Assembly (NCBI RefSeq): GCF_003259505.1 | Contig: NZ_QLLK01000014.1 | Coordinates: forward strand, 51,151 to 115,150 | Reading direction: 5' to 3' | DNA: 64,000 bases | Origin: Algoriphagus yeomjeoni | Lineage (GTDB): Bacteria > Bacteroidota > Bacteroidia > Cytophagales > Cyclobacteriaceae | In this document: positions 54,101 to 62,846 of the stretch, piece by piece | Layout of the letters: each line of letters begins with the position of its first letter | Position numbering within the stretch: position 1 is the first letter of the stretch | The notes under the pieces: generated by a model | Databases searched by the model: none | Seen by the model: only the letters and a program-made list of their open reading frames with translations | What the model was told of the DNA's origin: nothing | Translations under genes and position numbers: made by a program

Positions 54101-54416
54101 TTACTTCAGAAAAAGAGAGATAGGTCCCTTGATCGGTACCCGTACCTGGGGAGGATTGATAGGGATCTCAGGTGCACCTAGCTTGATTGATGGTGGTTCC
54201 GTATCTGTACCAACTTTTAGAATGTACAATCCAGACGGTACTTGGTTCAAAGAAGGGCATGGAGTAGATCCAGACATTGAAGTGGTAGAAGATTTCGAAA
54301 GCCTGGCCAAGGGAACCGATGCGCAACTGGAAGCAGCCATCAAAGAAGTGATGCGCTTATTGAATAGTGAAGGGCGCTTTAAAGTACCGGCTCGACCGGC
54401 TTACGAAAAGCGTTAA
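51177..54416 (+). CDS. Tricorn-type S41 protease with beta-propeller and PDZ domains
   Basis: A 1079-residue exported protease (signal peptide to A-Q-T near residue 22). Layout: TolB-like/WD40-like propeller blades (~25-590; repeated F-S-P-D-G-K and similar), a Glu/Asp/Lys-rich acidic insert (~545-575), tricorn core region, PDZ (~765-850) and S41 catalytic domain with Ser in G-S-G-G-D (S968) and His in N-A-S-H-T-Y (H746). These fit the Ser/His pair known for archaeal tricorn. It probably degrades peptides in the periplasm, possibly products of the M14 enzyme. Closed by a strong terminator. Confidence 0.92.
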   Translation: MRKFILGLSILTVPFLSQAQTDARLMQLPDVSETQITFTYGDDIWVVPKQGGVAQKLTSPAGPEMYPRFSPDGKQIAFSANYNGNYDVYVMPTSGGIPERLTYHGMPDMVQGWTPDGKSVLFTSGRESGKERFSQFYTVAAAGGLPTKLPVPYGEFASYSPDGKRVAYTDKSRVNRNWKRYRGGTAPDIMLFDLAGYKTENITNNPANDELPMWMGDAVFYMSDNGPEKRNNLWKYDLKTKQNTQLTEFKDFDITFPSNSDTEIVFEAGGSLYLYDIASGQSKRVEIQIISDQKAMIPKIVNVGSDLMAASLSPDGNRVIANARGEIFNLPAKEGFVTNLTNTSGVAERYPEIAPDGKKIAYWSDATGEYQLTIKTLAADSQTKTLTKFTDGFGYNLFWSPDSKKIVSVNQAMEVMLIDATSGAVSIIDQGKYMFEGNLQGFGVSWSPDSRYIAYGLSKINRATSAIYVYDTKNSKLSQATSGFYSDQSPTFSEDGKYLFFTTNRNFDPQYSDIDNTFIYANTSGVAVGTLNQSIASLNSLKNDEIKVDEEKSEKDDDKEDEKEEESTEVDFEISNFEKRIEMLDISTGNIGSLAALKGKLLYVRSPNTGAGDDSQSSLQLYDFEEKESKTVIDGVGGFTLSANRKKVMVFAMGKIAVIDPAPGQKIEETVPLNEMQMTVVPAEEWKQIFNDVWRFERDYFYDPTMHGVDWNQMRKRYGDLVAQAGSRRDVNIIIGDLIAELNASHTYNNGGDLESGPSMSVGYLGANFKLENGAYKIEKIIQGAPWDVEVRSPLLKPGLEVKEGDYLLAINGQPIDPTKSIYAALQGLAGKTVQLTVNSSASMSGAKTILVEPLESEARLRNLAWINNFRLRVEEATDGRIGYIFVPSTGVDGQNELFRQFYGQLEKEGMIIDERFNNGGQIPDRFVELLDREPLAFWAVRDGQDWAWPPSGNFGPKVMLINGFAGSGGDAFPDYFRKREIGPLIGTRTWGGLIGISGAPSLIDGGSVSVPTFRMYNPDGTWFKEGHGVDPDIEVVEDFESLAKGTDAQLEAAIKEVMRLLNSEGRFKVPARPAYEKR

Positions 54417-54811
54417 GTTAAATCATTAACTAGTTGAAAAAACTCCCCTTGGACTAATTTCTGAGGGGAGTTTTATACGTTTTCTAGTGTAAGGGTCCAG
54501 CCCGGTTTTAGTATTGCTTTCCGGCAGAATATTGTATAAAGCTGATTGCAAATTCTATAGTTTGTTTTCGGCTATGTGCCAGATTATTTGGTCTTAATGA
54601 TATTTTTAAGCTAATAAATTTTAATTTGTAGTGAGTTTTCAGATGAAGTTATGTCTTTATATCAAGTCATACTTTTATTAAATTTTTGAAAATTCAGAGG
54701 TGATTTTTTCTCATCTCTCGCTTACTGATCGGGCAAAATGCTAGGAGTTTAGCATCAATTGCTTTCCATTGTTAATAGAATATATCATCATTAAATTTAT
54801 AATTTTTACCT
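54417..54811. other. Upstream region of the CHAT protein gene
   Basis: 395 bp. The first part is the terminator; the rest is AT-rich with no perfect promoter box pair. A possible small stem GAGGTGA / TCATCTC lies around 54700-54720. No ORF. Confidence 0.45.
54438..54475 (+). terminator. Terminator after the tricorn-type protease gene
   Basis: ACTCCCCT (54443-54450) and AGGGGAGT (54465-54472) with a 14-nt loop, flanked by an A run and TTTT. It isolates the next gene transcriptionally. Confidence 0.85.
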
Positions 54812-57800
54812 ATGGCTAAGTTAAAAATCAAGCTAAAAGGACAGGATCATTCTTCATTTCATTCCGGCGATGATAGTGGCTTCGAACTCTATCAATTTGC
54901 CCAGGCTTTCACCATAGAAAGTCCAACACGCGGGGATGTACCCGAGCAGGTTCTCGAACTTGATGAAAACCACATTGTTGAGTTTAATTTTGAGGATGAG
55001 ACGGTCTGGATGGGGGATAACGAGACCATTAAAACTCTTTTTCCGCTAGAAGTAAAACGCTCTGCAGATGGAGATGAGCTCTATTTGCCAGATGAAATGG
55101 AGTCTGATGAGCAGGATAGAGGAGTATTCAAAAAGATAGGAATAAAGCTCCTGAAGGTCTTTGTGAAAAAGAAGATCATTCAACCAAAAATAAAGGAGCT
55201 GGCTAGAAATCTGGAGGATAAGCAATTGGCTTTTACCGGTGAGGATTTTAAGAAAGTCAGGCATGGTTTATTAATTGCCTGCTCTCCCGAAATCGAGCTA
55301 ACGCCTCTCAAATTCAATAAGGAAAAAGAGGCTGATCTGGATGTGAAAAGTCGGCATTTGCTTTTGCTGCACGGTACTGGTTCATCTACTGTCGGTTCCT
55401 TTGGCGAATTAAAGGAATCAGATGAGTGGCAGAAATTGATTCAGAAATATGGCAAAGAGCATTTGATTGCTTTTCAGCATAGAACACTAACTACAAGCCC
55501 ACTTGAGAATATTCTTGAACTGGTTTTGAGCCTTCCGTCTGGAATTCAATTGGATCTTTTGAGTCATTCCCGTGGTGGATTATTGGCTGATTTATTAGCG
55601 AGATTTTCTACAAGTTCGGAGGGGTTTGATGATATAGAGAAAGCCCTTTTAGACAAGCATGAACGAGCTTCTGATCTCAGCACAATCAAGGAGATCAGAG
55701 ATATTCTCCAATCAAAAAAAATAACCATTCGTTCCATGGTTCGTGTTGCCAGTCCAGCCAATGGTACTACACTCGCCTCTAGTCGACTGAATATCTTCTT
55801 GAATGTCACGTTCAACTTGCTAGGCCTGGCGGTCGGTCATGTGGGCAACCCAATTTTTGTAGCATTCAAGGAGTTCATCATGGAGGCGGTCGCCTGCAAA
55901 GATGATGTGGATGTCTTGCCGGGTTTGGAAGCTATGAATCCCAAATCTCCTTTCATCAAGGCGATGAATTATCAGGCCTCTGACATTGAAATCAAGTTTC
56001 CACTATTCGTAGTGGGTGGCAGTAGCGAATTGAGTTTGAGTTTTAAGACGCTGGTGGTGATTTTGGGTAAGTTCTTCTTTATGAAGAAAAATGACCTGGT
56101 GGTTGATACGGAAAGTATGAAGTGGGGAGCAAGACGCGCCTCTGGAAATGTAGCAGTTTACATTCAGAAGAGTGGCGTCATCAATCACTTCAAATATTTT
56201 TCAAATCCCGATACTGTCAAAGCATTGGTCTCTGGTCTGTCTGCTGAAGTTGGGGATATTCCGGATAGTTTTGAATTGAAATTAGTTGATAAGGACAGAG
56301 GCGCAATAGAAATAGGAGTTTATAAAAAGGATCAGGTTTCAGGATCTCGACCTATCGCTATTGTGATTCCAGGCATTATGGGATCAAATATTGGCGAAAA
56401 GGATGAACTGCTTTGGATTAATTATTGGCGATTCCTGAAGGGTGAATTGACAGGCTTAGCTTACGATTCTGATTCTAAAAGTGGTCTATCCGCTCATTCC
56501 TTGATCAAAACCTCCTACGGTAATTTGGGGGATAAACTTTCTGAGACCTATGATATAGTTACATTTCAGTTTGATTGGAGAATTCCATTGAAGAAAAGTG
56601 CTGAAGATTTCAAGAATAAAATCGAGGAACTTCTAAGCTTTAATCAGCCCATTAAAATCGTGGCACATAGCATGGGAGGGGTGTTGGTCCGTGACTTTAT
56701 TGTTTATCATAAAGAAACCTGGCAAAAGCTCAATGGCTCAACTGGCTTCCGAGCTGTGTTCTTAGGCTCACCTTTAGGAGGTTCCTATCGTATCCCTTAT
56801 GTACTTTTTGGCAAGGATAGCTTGATCCAACTCTTAGGCAAAATCGATATCAGGCACTCGACCAAGGAGCTTTTGGAAGTGTTCTGTAATTTCCCAGGAA
56901 TACTTAATCTCCTGCCGATCAGCAATAATAATAGACATGATTTCTCTGATAGAAATTTATGGGAGCGAATGCGTGCCGCTTCAGGAGATGACTCCTGGCC
57001 AATACCTTCGGCTAAAGTCCTGGAAGAATTTGGTAAGCATCAAAAAGTCGTCCTAGAGAATGTTGATACGATTGATTACTCGAATATTACTTACATCGCA
57101 GGGCAAAGCGGCAAGAAAAGCTTCACTATTTCCAATTTGGATATTGAGGATGGGGAGTTGGTATTCTATGCCACGAATGCAGGAGATGAGAGTGTAACTT
57201 GGATGTCAGGGATTCCAAAGCCTTTTCACGATAAGAACCAAGTTTACTATGCTAATGTGACGCATGGCGGACTTTCTAAGGAGCGGAACCTCTTTGCTGC
57301 CATTGAAGATTTGTTGATTTTTGGCAGTACAAAAAGACTTCAAAATAGCCTTCCTAAAACTCGGGGTGAAGAAAAGGACTTTGCTCCCTCAGAAACTGAG
57401 GTATTTGATATCAGCGAGGAGAACGTGTTGAACACTATTTTGGGAATAGAAGAGGTTGCCGAAAAATGGCAGGAAGAAAAACCAATTTTGGTAAACGTGA
57501 GCCATGGAGATTTGAAATATGCCAAATATCCTGTGTTGGCTGGGCATTTTGAGTTTGATGCTATTCTCACCACAGAACTTGCGATTGACCGCCAACTTGA
57601 TGGTGAGCTTGCCAGATTACACGGATTAGGCTTGTATCCAGGTCCAATTGGCACCAATCAGATTATTCTAAATGAAAATTTCACCAAATCATCCTTTAAA
57701 GGTGGTATAATCATAGGTTTAGGCGTTCCTGGAGAACTATCAGGATTTGCCTTGATGAATTCGGTGGAGAAAGGCGTAGCCCGATACCTAACTATAAAAA

Positions 57801-60154
57801 AGGGCAATACCGATGTTCAGAGTGATGGGACTAGTGCTGCGACTACCGGGATATCAGTGATAGCTATTGCAAATGCTTATGGAGGATTGTCCACTGAGAG
57901 TTCTATTCGAGCGATTATTTTAGGTATTCAGCGTGCAAATAGAAATATTAAGTCAGTATATAAGGGGAAGATAAAAGGCATTGAAGAGGTAGAAATTATC
58001 GAAATATTCAATGATAAAGCCTTGTCTATTTTGAAAACCATCCAGCGCTTGGAAGTGGATGATAGCAAAGAGTTTAATGTGGCTTTCAAAGACAAGGGAC
58101 TGAATTACAAACTAGGCAGACGTTGGAGGATTCCTTATGAAAATACAAAGGACTGGTGGACTCGAGTGAGTGTTTCCCATGAATTAAAAATCAAGGATCA
58201 GGATGAAGTAGAAGAAGCAATCCGAATGTCGATCGCTTCAAACGGGGCAAGTGAAAAGGTGGAGTTTATGCCGGCAAACGATAAGACTTTGGAGGTCTTG
58301 CTCAAGCGAATGACCTTGGAAAACCAATATTCTCCAGAAATAGCCAAAACGATGTTTGAACTTTTGATTCCTTATGACTTTAAGGAAGAAGTGAAGCGAC
58401 TAAATAATGTCTCCTGGATATTGGATCTGCCTTCTGCAGAATATCCTTGGGAAATGATACAGGAAGACGTCGATGCTGTACCGCTGTGTGTGCATACAGG
58501 GATGATTCGTCAGTTGACCAGCATGCAATTCCGTAAAAAAATAGCAAGAGTCACCGAAAAATCAGCTCTAGTGGTCGGAGATCCTGTTCTGGATAAGTTT
58601 ATGCCACAGCTTCCAGGAGCCAAACGTGAAGCAGAAGCTGTTGTCAATATTCTTAAGAAAAACGATTATCAAGTCCAGAGTTTGATTAGTAGCAATGCAT
58701 CTGATATTATCCTGAAGCTTTTTTCCAAAAACCATAAAATCATTCATCTCGCTGGACATGGAGTATTCAAACATGGTCCAAATCGCTCTACTGGAATGGT
58801 CATCGGCAATGATACCTTTTTGACTCCTGCTCAAGTTGCAGGAATGAGTTCTTCGGCTGAATTGGTTTTTGTGAATTGCTGCTACCTAGGATTGATGGAT
58901 AGAGGTTCGGAAGAAATAAGTCAGTATAGGAATAAATTTGCTGCAAATATTGGTACCCAGCTAATCAACAATGGAGCTCGAGCAGTAATCGTAGCAGGCT
59001 GGGCAGTGGATGACGCAGCGGCATTGGAATTCTCTAAACAGTTCTATGAAAATATGTTTGAAGGACTGGGATTCGGAGAGGCAGTAAAGCGGGCAAGGAA
59101 GGTGATTTATCAGGATTATGGTCGCAGAACAAATACTTGGGGCGCTTTTCAATGTTACGGAGACCCATTTTATAAGCTTTCTGAGGAAGGGGTTTGGAGA
59201 AATAGCGACGATGAACTGCTGGTTTGTGAGGAAGTAGAAATTGAACTTCAGAATACGCTGGAGTCAATGGATGCAAATGAGTATAATCCTAATGGAGTGC
59301 TTAATAGACTGGATTCTATTTTTGAAAAAATGCAAAGCAGGAATATGCTCAATGATAGAATTCATGAGCTATCTGCGACTATTTATGCGGGCTTGCAGGA
59401 GTATGAGAAATCATGTAATTGCTATGAAAAGCTATTAAAATCCAAGAAATCTACATTCACAATTAAGAGTTTTGAGCGGTATTGTAATACACTTGCAAAG
59501 CTTACCCTTCACCAATTTGGATTGAAGAAGATCGGGCAAAAAGAAGCTGTGAAAATGATCGATAAAGTCATTGAGGATCTAGGGGGCTTGGCCAAGCATT
59601 TTGGCGAAAGTGCAGAGCGGTGGAGTTTGATTGGAAGCGCACATAAACGAAAAATGCATATTCTCGGGGATGCCTCAACAGAAGAATTGATGAAAGCCAT
59701 GTCTGATTCAATGGAGGCTTATAAGCAAGCAAGCAAAATCTCAGGCTATTCTGATGCTTATCCCCTTACTAATTGGTTGACGCTCAAAAGGCTCCATCTT
59801 TTACTACAAGGGAAAAGTGGGTTAAAGGATATTGACTTGGATGCTAGAAAGGCAATTCAAAAAATCTATGATGAATTAAAAGCAAGTGAAGCAAAGTCAG
59901 ATGATTTCTGGAAAATGGCTCATTTTGTAAATATCATGTTAACTCAGTTTATTTTGGGAATTTCCGATGCTAAAAAAGAAGATATCATAAATGAATACTT
60001 GAAGCTTTGGAAGCTTGCGGGCAATAAAGGTCAGAAAATGGCTGAGTTAGAGCATTTTGAAATAATCAGCTCGGTCTTGGATAAGATAAAATCTGAAGAC
60101 AAAATGAAGGCTGATTTCAGTGAAATTATGAAAAAGCTAGAAGAAGCTCTTTAG
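54812..60154 (+). CDS. Giant multidomain protein: two alpha/beta hydrolases + CHAT caspase-like protease
   Basis: A 1780-residue protein without signal peptide. Domains as I read them: unassigned N-terminus (~1-170); first alpha/beta hydrolase (~180-470) with L-L-L-L-H-G-T-G and elbow S-H-S-R-G-G (S253); second, LCAT/PGAP1-like hydrolase (~512-830) with I-P-G-I-M-G-S-N and A-H-S-M-G-G (S620); an unassigned alpha/beta region (~890-1080; V-S-H-G-D-L and L-Y-P-G-P-I-G-T-N); CHAT protease (~1180-1450) with catalytic dyad candidates H1316 (L-A-G-H-G) and C1357 (V-N-C-C-Y-L-G); helical TPR-like C-terminus (~1490-1780). Monocistronic, after a strong terminator. CHAT enzymes are caspase relatives used in signalling, defence and cell death; here the substrate and trigger are unknown. 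Confidence 0.85.
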   Translation: MAKLKIKLKGQDHSSFHSGDDSGFELYQFAQAFTIESPTRGDVPEQVLELDENHIVEFNFEDETVWMGDNETIKTLFPLEVKRSADGDELYLPDEMESDEQDRGVFKKIGIKLLKVFVKKKIIQPKIKELARNLEDKQLAFTGEDFKKVRHGLLIACSPEIELTPLKFNKEKEADLDVKSRHLLLLHGTGSSTVGSFGELKESDEWQKLIQKYGKEHLIAFQHRTLTTSPLENILELVLSLPSGIQLDLLSHSRGGLLADLLARFSTSSEGFDDIEKALLDKHERASDLSTIKEIRDILQSKKITIRSMVRVASPANGTTLASSRLNIFLNVTFNLLGLAVGHVGNPIFVAFKEFIMEAVACKDDVDVLPGLEAMNPKSPFIKAMNYQASDIEIKFPLFVVGGSSELSLSFKTLVVILGKFFFMKKNDLVVDTESMKWGARRASGNVAVYIQKSGVINHFKYFSNPDTVKALVSGLSAEVGDIPDSFELKLVDKDRGAIEIGVYKKDQVSGSRPIAIVIPGIMGSNIGEKDELLWINYWRFLKGELTGLAYDSDSKSGLSAHSLIKTSYGNLGDKLSETYDIVTFQFDWRIPLKKSAEDFKNKIEELLSFNQPIKIVAHSMGGVLVRDFIVYHKETWQKLNGSTGFRAVFLGSPLGGSYRIPYVLFGKDSLIQLLGKIDIRHSTKELLEVFCNFPGILNLLPISNNNRHDFSDRNLWERMRAASGDDSWPIPSAKVLEEFGKHQKVVLENVDTIDYSNITYIAGQSGKKSFTISNLDIEDGELVFYATNAGDESVTWMSGIPKPFHDKNQVYYANVTHGGLSKERNLFAAIEDLLIFGSTKRLQNSLPKTRGEEKDFAPSETEVFDISEENVLNTILGIEEVAEKWQEEKPILVNVSHGDLKYAKYPVLAGHFEFDAILTTELAIDRQLDGELARLHGLGLYPGPIGTNQIILNENFTKSSFKGGIIIGLGVPGELSGFALMNSVEKGVARYLTIKKGNTDVQSDGTSAATTGISVIAIANAYGGLSTESSIRAIILGIQRANRNIKSVYKGKIKGIEEVEIIEIFNDKALSILKTIQRLEVDDSKEFNVAFKDKGLNYKLGRRWRIPYENTKDWWTRVSVSHELKIKDQDEVEEAIRMSIASNGASEKVEFMPANDKTLEVLLKRMTLENQYSPEIAKTMFELLIPYDFKEEVKRLNNVSWILDLPSAEYPWEMIQEDVDAVPLCVHTGMIRQLTSMQFRKKIARVTEKSALVVGDPVLDKFMPQLPGAKREAEAVVNILKKNDYQVQSLISSNASDIILKLFSKNHKIIHLAGHGVFKHGPNRSTGMVIGNDTFLTPAQVAGMSSSAELVFVNCCYLGLMDRGSEEISQYRNKFAANIGTQLINNGARAVIVAGWAVDDAAALEFSKQFYENMFEGLGFGEAVKRARKVIYQDYGRRTNTWGAFQCYGDPFYKLSEEGVWRNSDDELLVCEEVEIELQNTLESMDANEYNPNGVLNRLDSIFEKMQSRNMLNDRIHELSATIYAGLQEYEKSCNCYEKLLKSKKSTFTIKSFERYCNTLAKLTLHQFGLKKIGQKEAVKMIDKVIEDLGGLAKHFGESAERWSLIGSAHKRKMHILGDASTEELMKAMSDSMEAYKQASKISGYSDAYPLTNWLTLKRLHLLLQGKSGLKDIDLDARKAIQKIYDELKASEAKSDDFWKMAHFVNIMLTQFILGISDAKKEDIINEYLKLWKLAGNKGQKMAELEHFEIISSVLDKIKSEDKMKADFSEIMKKLEEAL

Positions 60155-60158
60155 CATC

Positions 60159-61712
60159 TTACTTTCCAAAAACTGATTGTATTGCCTCTAGGTAATCAAA
60201 TCCATGACCTTCTGTGGGTTCTATGTAGTTACCTTCCAAATATTCGTTCCAGCAGCAAACCATCACTGTGTTTCCGTTGCTGGAACGATATTTTTTTGAA
60301 GTCTGCTGCGCATCTTTAAGCATGGCAGTGAAGGAATTTTTATCACTGTGAACACGATCTTTTTGTGGCTCACTTGGGAATCCAGAAGGTTGTGGCCAAG
60401 TACCTCCTGCAGGTCGCATATCCCAGCCCATGGCCGTTGGGACCTGGTATTCGAAGTTCGGGTCGTTTTTGAATTTCTCACTCCACATGTTCCAATGCCC
60501 TTTGTAAGTCTCCCGCATATCAGCAAAGGACTTGTTGTCCTTGTTCATGAAATTGTGGTACACATAAGCCGTCATTCCTTCAAAACCCATGCTTTTCAGT
60601 CTAGGGACATATTCCTGGAGCAATTGCTTTTTCTGATAAGTCCCACCTTCCCAAGGTTTCTGAGGATTGTTGGCTTTCCACTGGGTAGGAAGCCCATAAA
60701 TCCGCTCATTTTCAAGCATAGGTCCCGCCATTACAGCAATAAACTTAATCCCTGGCAAACCAGCATTTTTGGCAGTTTTCTGAGATAGATCCAGAAGATC
60801 TTTCAGTTTTAGTCCGTAATAAGCAGCGCGAGCCTCAGCGTCTTGTGGGAAATAGAAGTAGACGATAGGTCGACCATCTTTTTCTTTCAAGTAATCTCCT
60901 CTACCAAAGTATTGATCTATCCAGAGTAGGGTGATTTTCTCATGTACTTTTAGGTAAAGTTTCTTGTCAGGCTTTTCCCCTGGATAATTTGCCTTGCGTG
61001 CTAATTCTTCAGGAGCCCCGATTTTGAGCCAAGCCATCCAGCGCTCGTCACTGTCATCACACCAGTTCAGTGCCCATTTCATTTGCTTTTCTTTCGGTAG
61101 GCTTGCATTGACTTTCAGCATGACTTCAAGTTGATCGCCCCATTCCACTAAGCCAGGAACTGCCACACGTCCAGAAATAGTAGCATCTGTTTTCCAGCCT
61201 TTGGGATAGTAGATTTTTGACTGTGGCGCAAAGTCTAAGTGGTAATAATAATTCCTGCCAAAAAACCAGTCGTATGCAAAAAAGTCAATTCCGTAGCTTT
61301 TCATGTACTCCAGCTGTTTTCTGATGACTTCCGGATCATCTCTTTTGTAAAAGCCTTTCAATTCCTTGATTGGTTTTCTATCTAAATAAGGGCCTTCGTA
61401 GGGATAGTTTTCATTGTAAATCCTTCCTTTTGGCCCCCAAATACCTGGATTTTGTAAGCTTGAACAATCGCCTCGGCCAGTAAGACAGGACCAGAAACTA
61501 TCCCTATCTAAAGTTGGATCAGGCGAGGTGTTCCATGAAGGCATGAAAAAGACACCTACTTGTTCATCATCTTCAGCTACACTTGCTTGCTTGGTGAAGC
61601 TGGCAAAACTTGCTAATTGGCTTTGGGGAACTTCTGTGTTTTCTTTAGCTAAAAAAATAACTAATGCTGCAATAATGATAGCCAGAAGAGAGTAGAGAGC
61701 AGATTTTAGCAT
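60159..61712 (-). CDS. GH99/GH71-like (WbsX-like) glycoside hydrolase family protein
   Basis: A 517-residue protein with an N-terminal membrane anchor or signal (~5-25), a linker and a TIM-barrel-like domain (~50-517). Family marks: Y-G-I-D-F-F-A-Y-D-W-F-F-G-R near residue 135, G-R-P-I-V-Y-F-Y near 280 and the end motif C-W-N-E-Y-L-E-G-N-Y-I-E-P-T, as in GH99-like/WbsX proteins. The GH99 family proper cleaves alpha-mannosidic linkages, but the substrate here cannot be read. It converges on the CHAT protein gene with 4 bp between stops. Confidence 0.75.
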   Translation of the reverse strand: MLKSALYSLLAIIIAALVIFLAKENTEVPQSQLASFASFTKQASVAEDDEQVGVFFMPSWNTSPDPTLDRDSFWSCLTGRGDCSSLQNPGIWGPKGRIYNENYPYEGPYLDRKPIKELKGFYKRDDPEVIRKQLEYMKSYGIDFFAYDWFFGRNYYYHLDFAPQSKIYYPKGWKTDATISGRVAVPGLVEWGDQLEVMLKVNASLPKEKQMKWALNWCDDSDERWMAWLKIGAPEELARKANYPGEKPDKKLYLKVHEKITLLWIDQYFGRGDYLKEKDGRPIVYFYFPQDAEARAAYYGLKLKDLLDLSQKTAKNAGLPGIKFIAVMAGPMLENERIYGLPTQWKANNPQKPWEGGTYQKKQLLQEYVPRLKSMGFEGMTAYVYHNFMNKDNKSFADMRETYKGHWNMWSEKFKNDPNFEYQVPTAMGWDMRPAGGTWPQPSGFPSEPQKDRVHSDKNSFTAMLKDAQQTSKKYRSSNGNTVMVCCWNEYLEGNYIEPTEGHGFDYLEAIQSVFGK

Positions 61713-61782
61713 GGTTGCTTTTTTTTATAATAACTCATTCTCCCAAGAATTTAAAACTGAATAAAGGGCTACAATTTCAAAA

Positions 61783-62322
61783 TCAGGTCAATGTTTTCCT
61801 TAAAATCTGAATACCTCTGTATTTAGGAAGGAGCTTTTGGTAATCAAGATGGTAGGTAAAAAGCCACTCAAAGCCCATTTTTCTATAGAATGTTTGTGCT
61901 TGCAATTGTGTGTCCATTACTTCCAGCCACATGTACTTTAGGCCTCTCTCTCTGGCGATAGACTCAACTCGCTTCATGATTTGAGCTGCAACTCCCTTCC
62001 CCTGATATTCTTTACTGATATAAATTCTATGCAGTTTTAGTGAATCCGGAAAATCTATGAAGTCGGGAGATTCTGGATAATTGTACTTTAGAATGCCAAT
62101 TTTCCATCCGTCATAGAGCAAAAAATAGTAATGACTTCTTGGGTCATCCAAATCTTTTTTGAAGACTGCAGGATTATACATTTGTTGTAGATACCATTCG
62201 CCAGTGTCAGACCAGATATGTTTGTAAGATGGGATATAGATTTCACGCATCAATTCAATTAGCTCCGGTTGATCGGCTGCCGTAAGTTTTTGAATGCTGA
62301 TATCTTTAGTTAGTTTAATCAT
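61783..62322 (-). CDS. GNAT family N-acetyltransferase
   Basis: A 179-residue acetyltransferase. The acetyl-CoA pyrophosphate-binding loop is seen as Y-Q-G-K-G-V-A-A-Q-I (~110-119), preceded by the beta-strand K-L-H-R-I-Y-I and followed by W-L-E-V and A-Q-T-F-Y-R-K-M-G-F, the usual end of motif B. Substrate unknown; the W-rich N-terminal part may form the acceptor site. It lies 70 bp upstream of the GH99-like gene on the same strand. Confidence 0.88.
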   Translation of the reverse strand: MIKLTKDISIQKLTAADQPELIELMREIYIPSYKHIWSDTGEWYLQQMYNPAVFKKDLDDPRSHYYFLLYDGWKIGILKYNYPESPDFIDFPDSLKLHRIYISKEYQGKGVAAQIMKRVESIARERGLKYMWLEVMDTQLQAQTFYRKMGFEWLFTYHLDYQKLLPKYRGIQILRKTLT

Positions 62323-62846
62323 CGAATTGGCGAGAAGTAGGTGATCTGATTAGAATGAACTCTGATTTTTGGTGATTGGTACAGGTCAATTCTTATTCAA
62401 AGAAATGTATTTTGAAGTTCTTGCCAAAATAAATTTAAAGAGATTTCAGATGTATAAGTAAAGCTGTATATATCCCTATATAGGATACTGGTTTTAGATT
62501 AATTTAGGGGATATCCGGTTCCATTTCGGAGCAGTTTTTTAGTGTTTCGAAGTTTTAATTTTGGGTGCAGTCGGAGGATAGTAGTTGTTATAATTTCTTT
62601 TTTTGAATTTCAAATTATCCACTGGTAAAAATATTTGTTAGTCGAAATTTGCCATTAGTACAACAAATGAAATGAAAAGCAAAAAATATTATGTGTAAAA
62701 CATAATATCGCTTTTAAAACATAATTTTTTTTATTAGTTATGTGGTTGTAAACCATTTATAATCCTAGTTGAGCTTTTGAGGTATTGTGATTTTTAGTAA
62801 GTGAAGTGAATCAATAGCTTGGTTGAGATTTTTTACAAAATAGCCT
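62323..62846. other. Long AT-rich control region before the secreted surface protein
   Basis: 524 bp without a credible ORF. It carries four TTATGT/ACATAA half-sites within 55 bp (62689-62743), two of them forming a perfect 9-bp inverted repeat, listed separately. The first half shows only A/T-rich sequence. Confidence 0.5.
62686..62743. promoter_or_regulatory. Cluster of TTATGT half-sites (candidate operator)
   Basis: ATATTATGT (62686-62694) and ACATAATAT (62700-62708) are a perfect 9-bp inverted repeat with a 5-bp spacer. Further ACATAA at 62719-62724 and TTATGT at 62738-62743 form a second, wider dyad. The cluster ends ~100 bp before the start of the surface protein gene. Confidence 0.45.

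Noticed and set aside
54812..60154. Gene fusion caused by a sequencing frameshift
   Set aside because: The frame stays open over 1780 codons and successive domains are joined by coherent linkers; nothing suggests lost stops.
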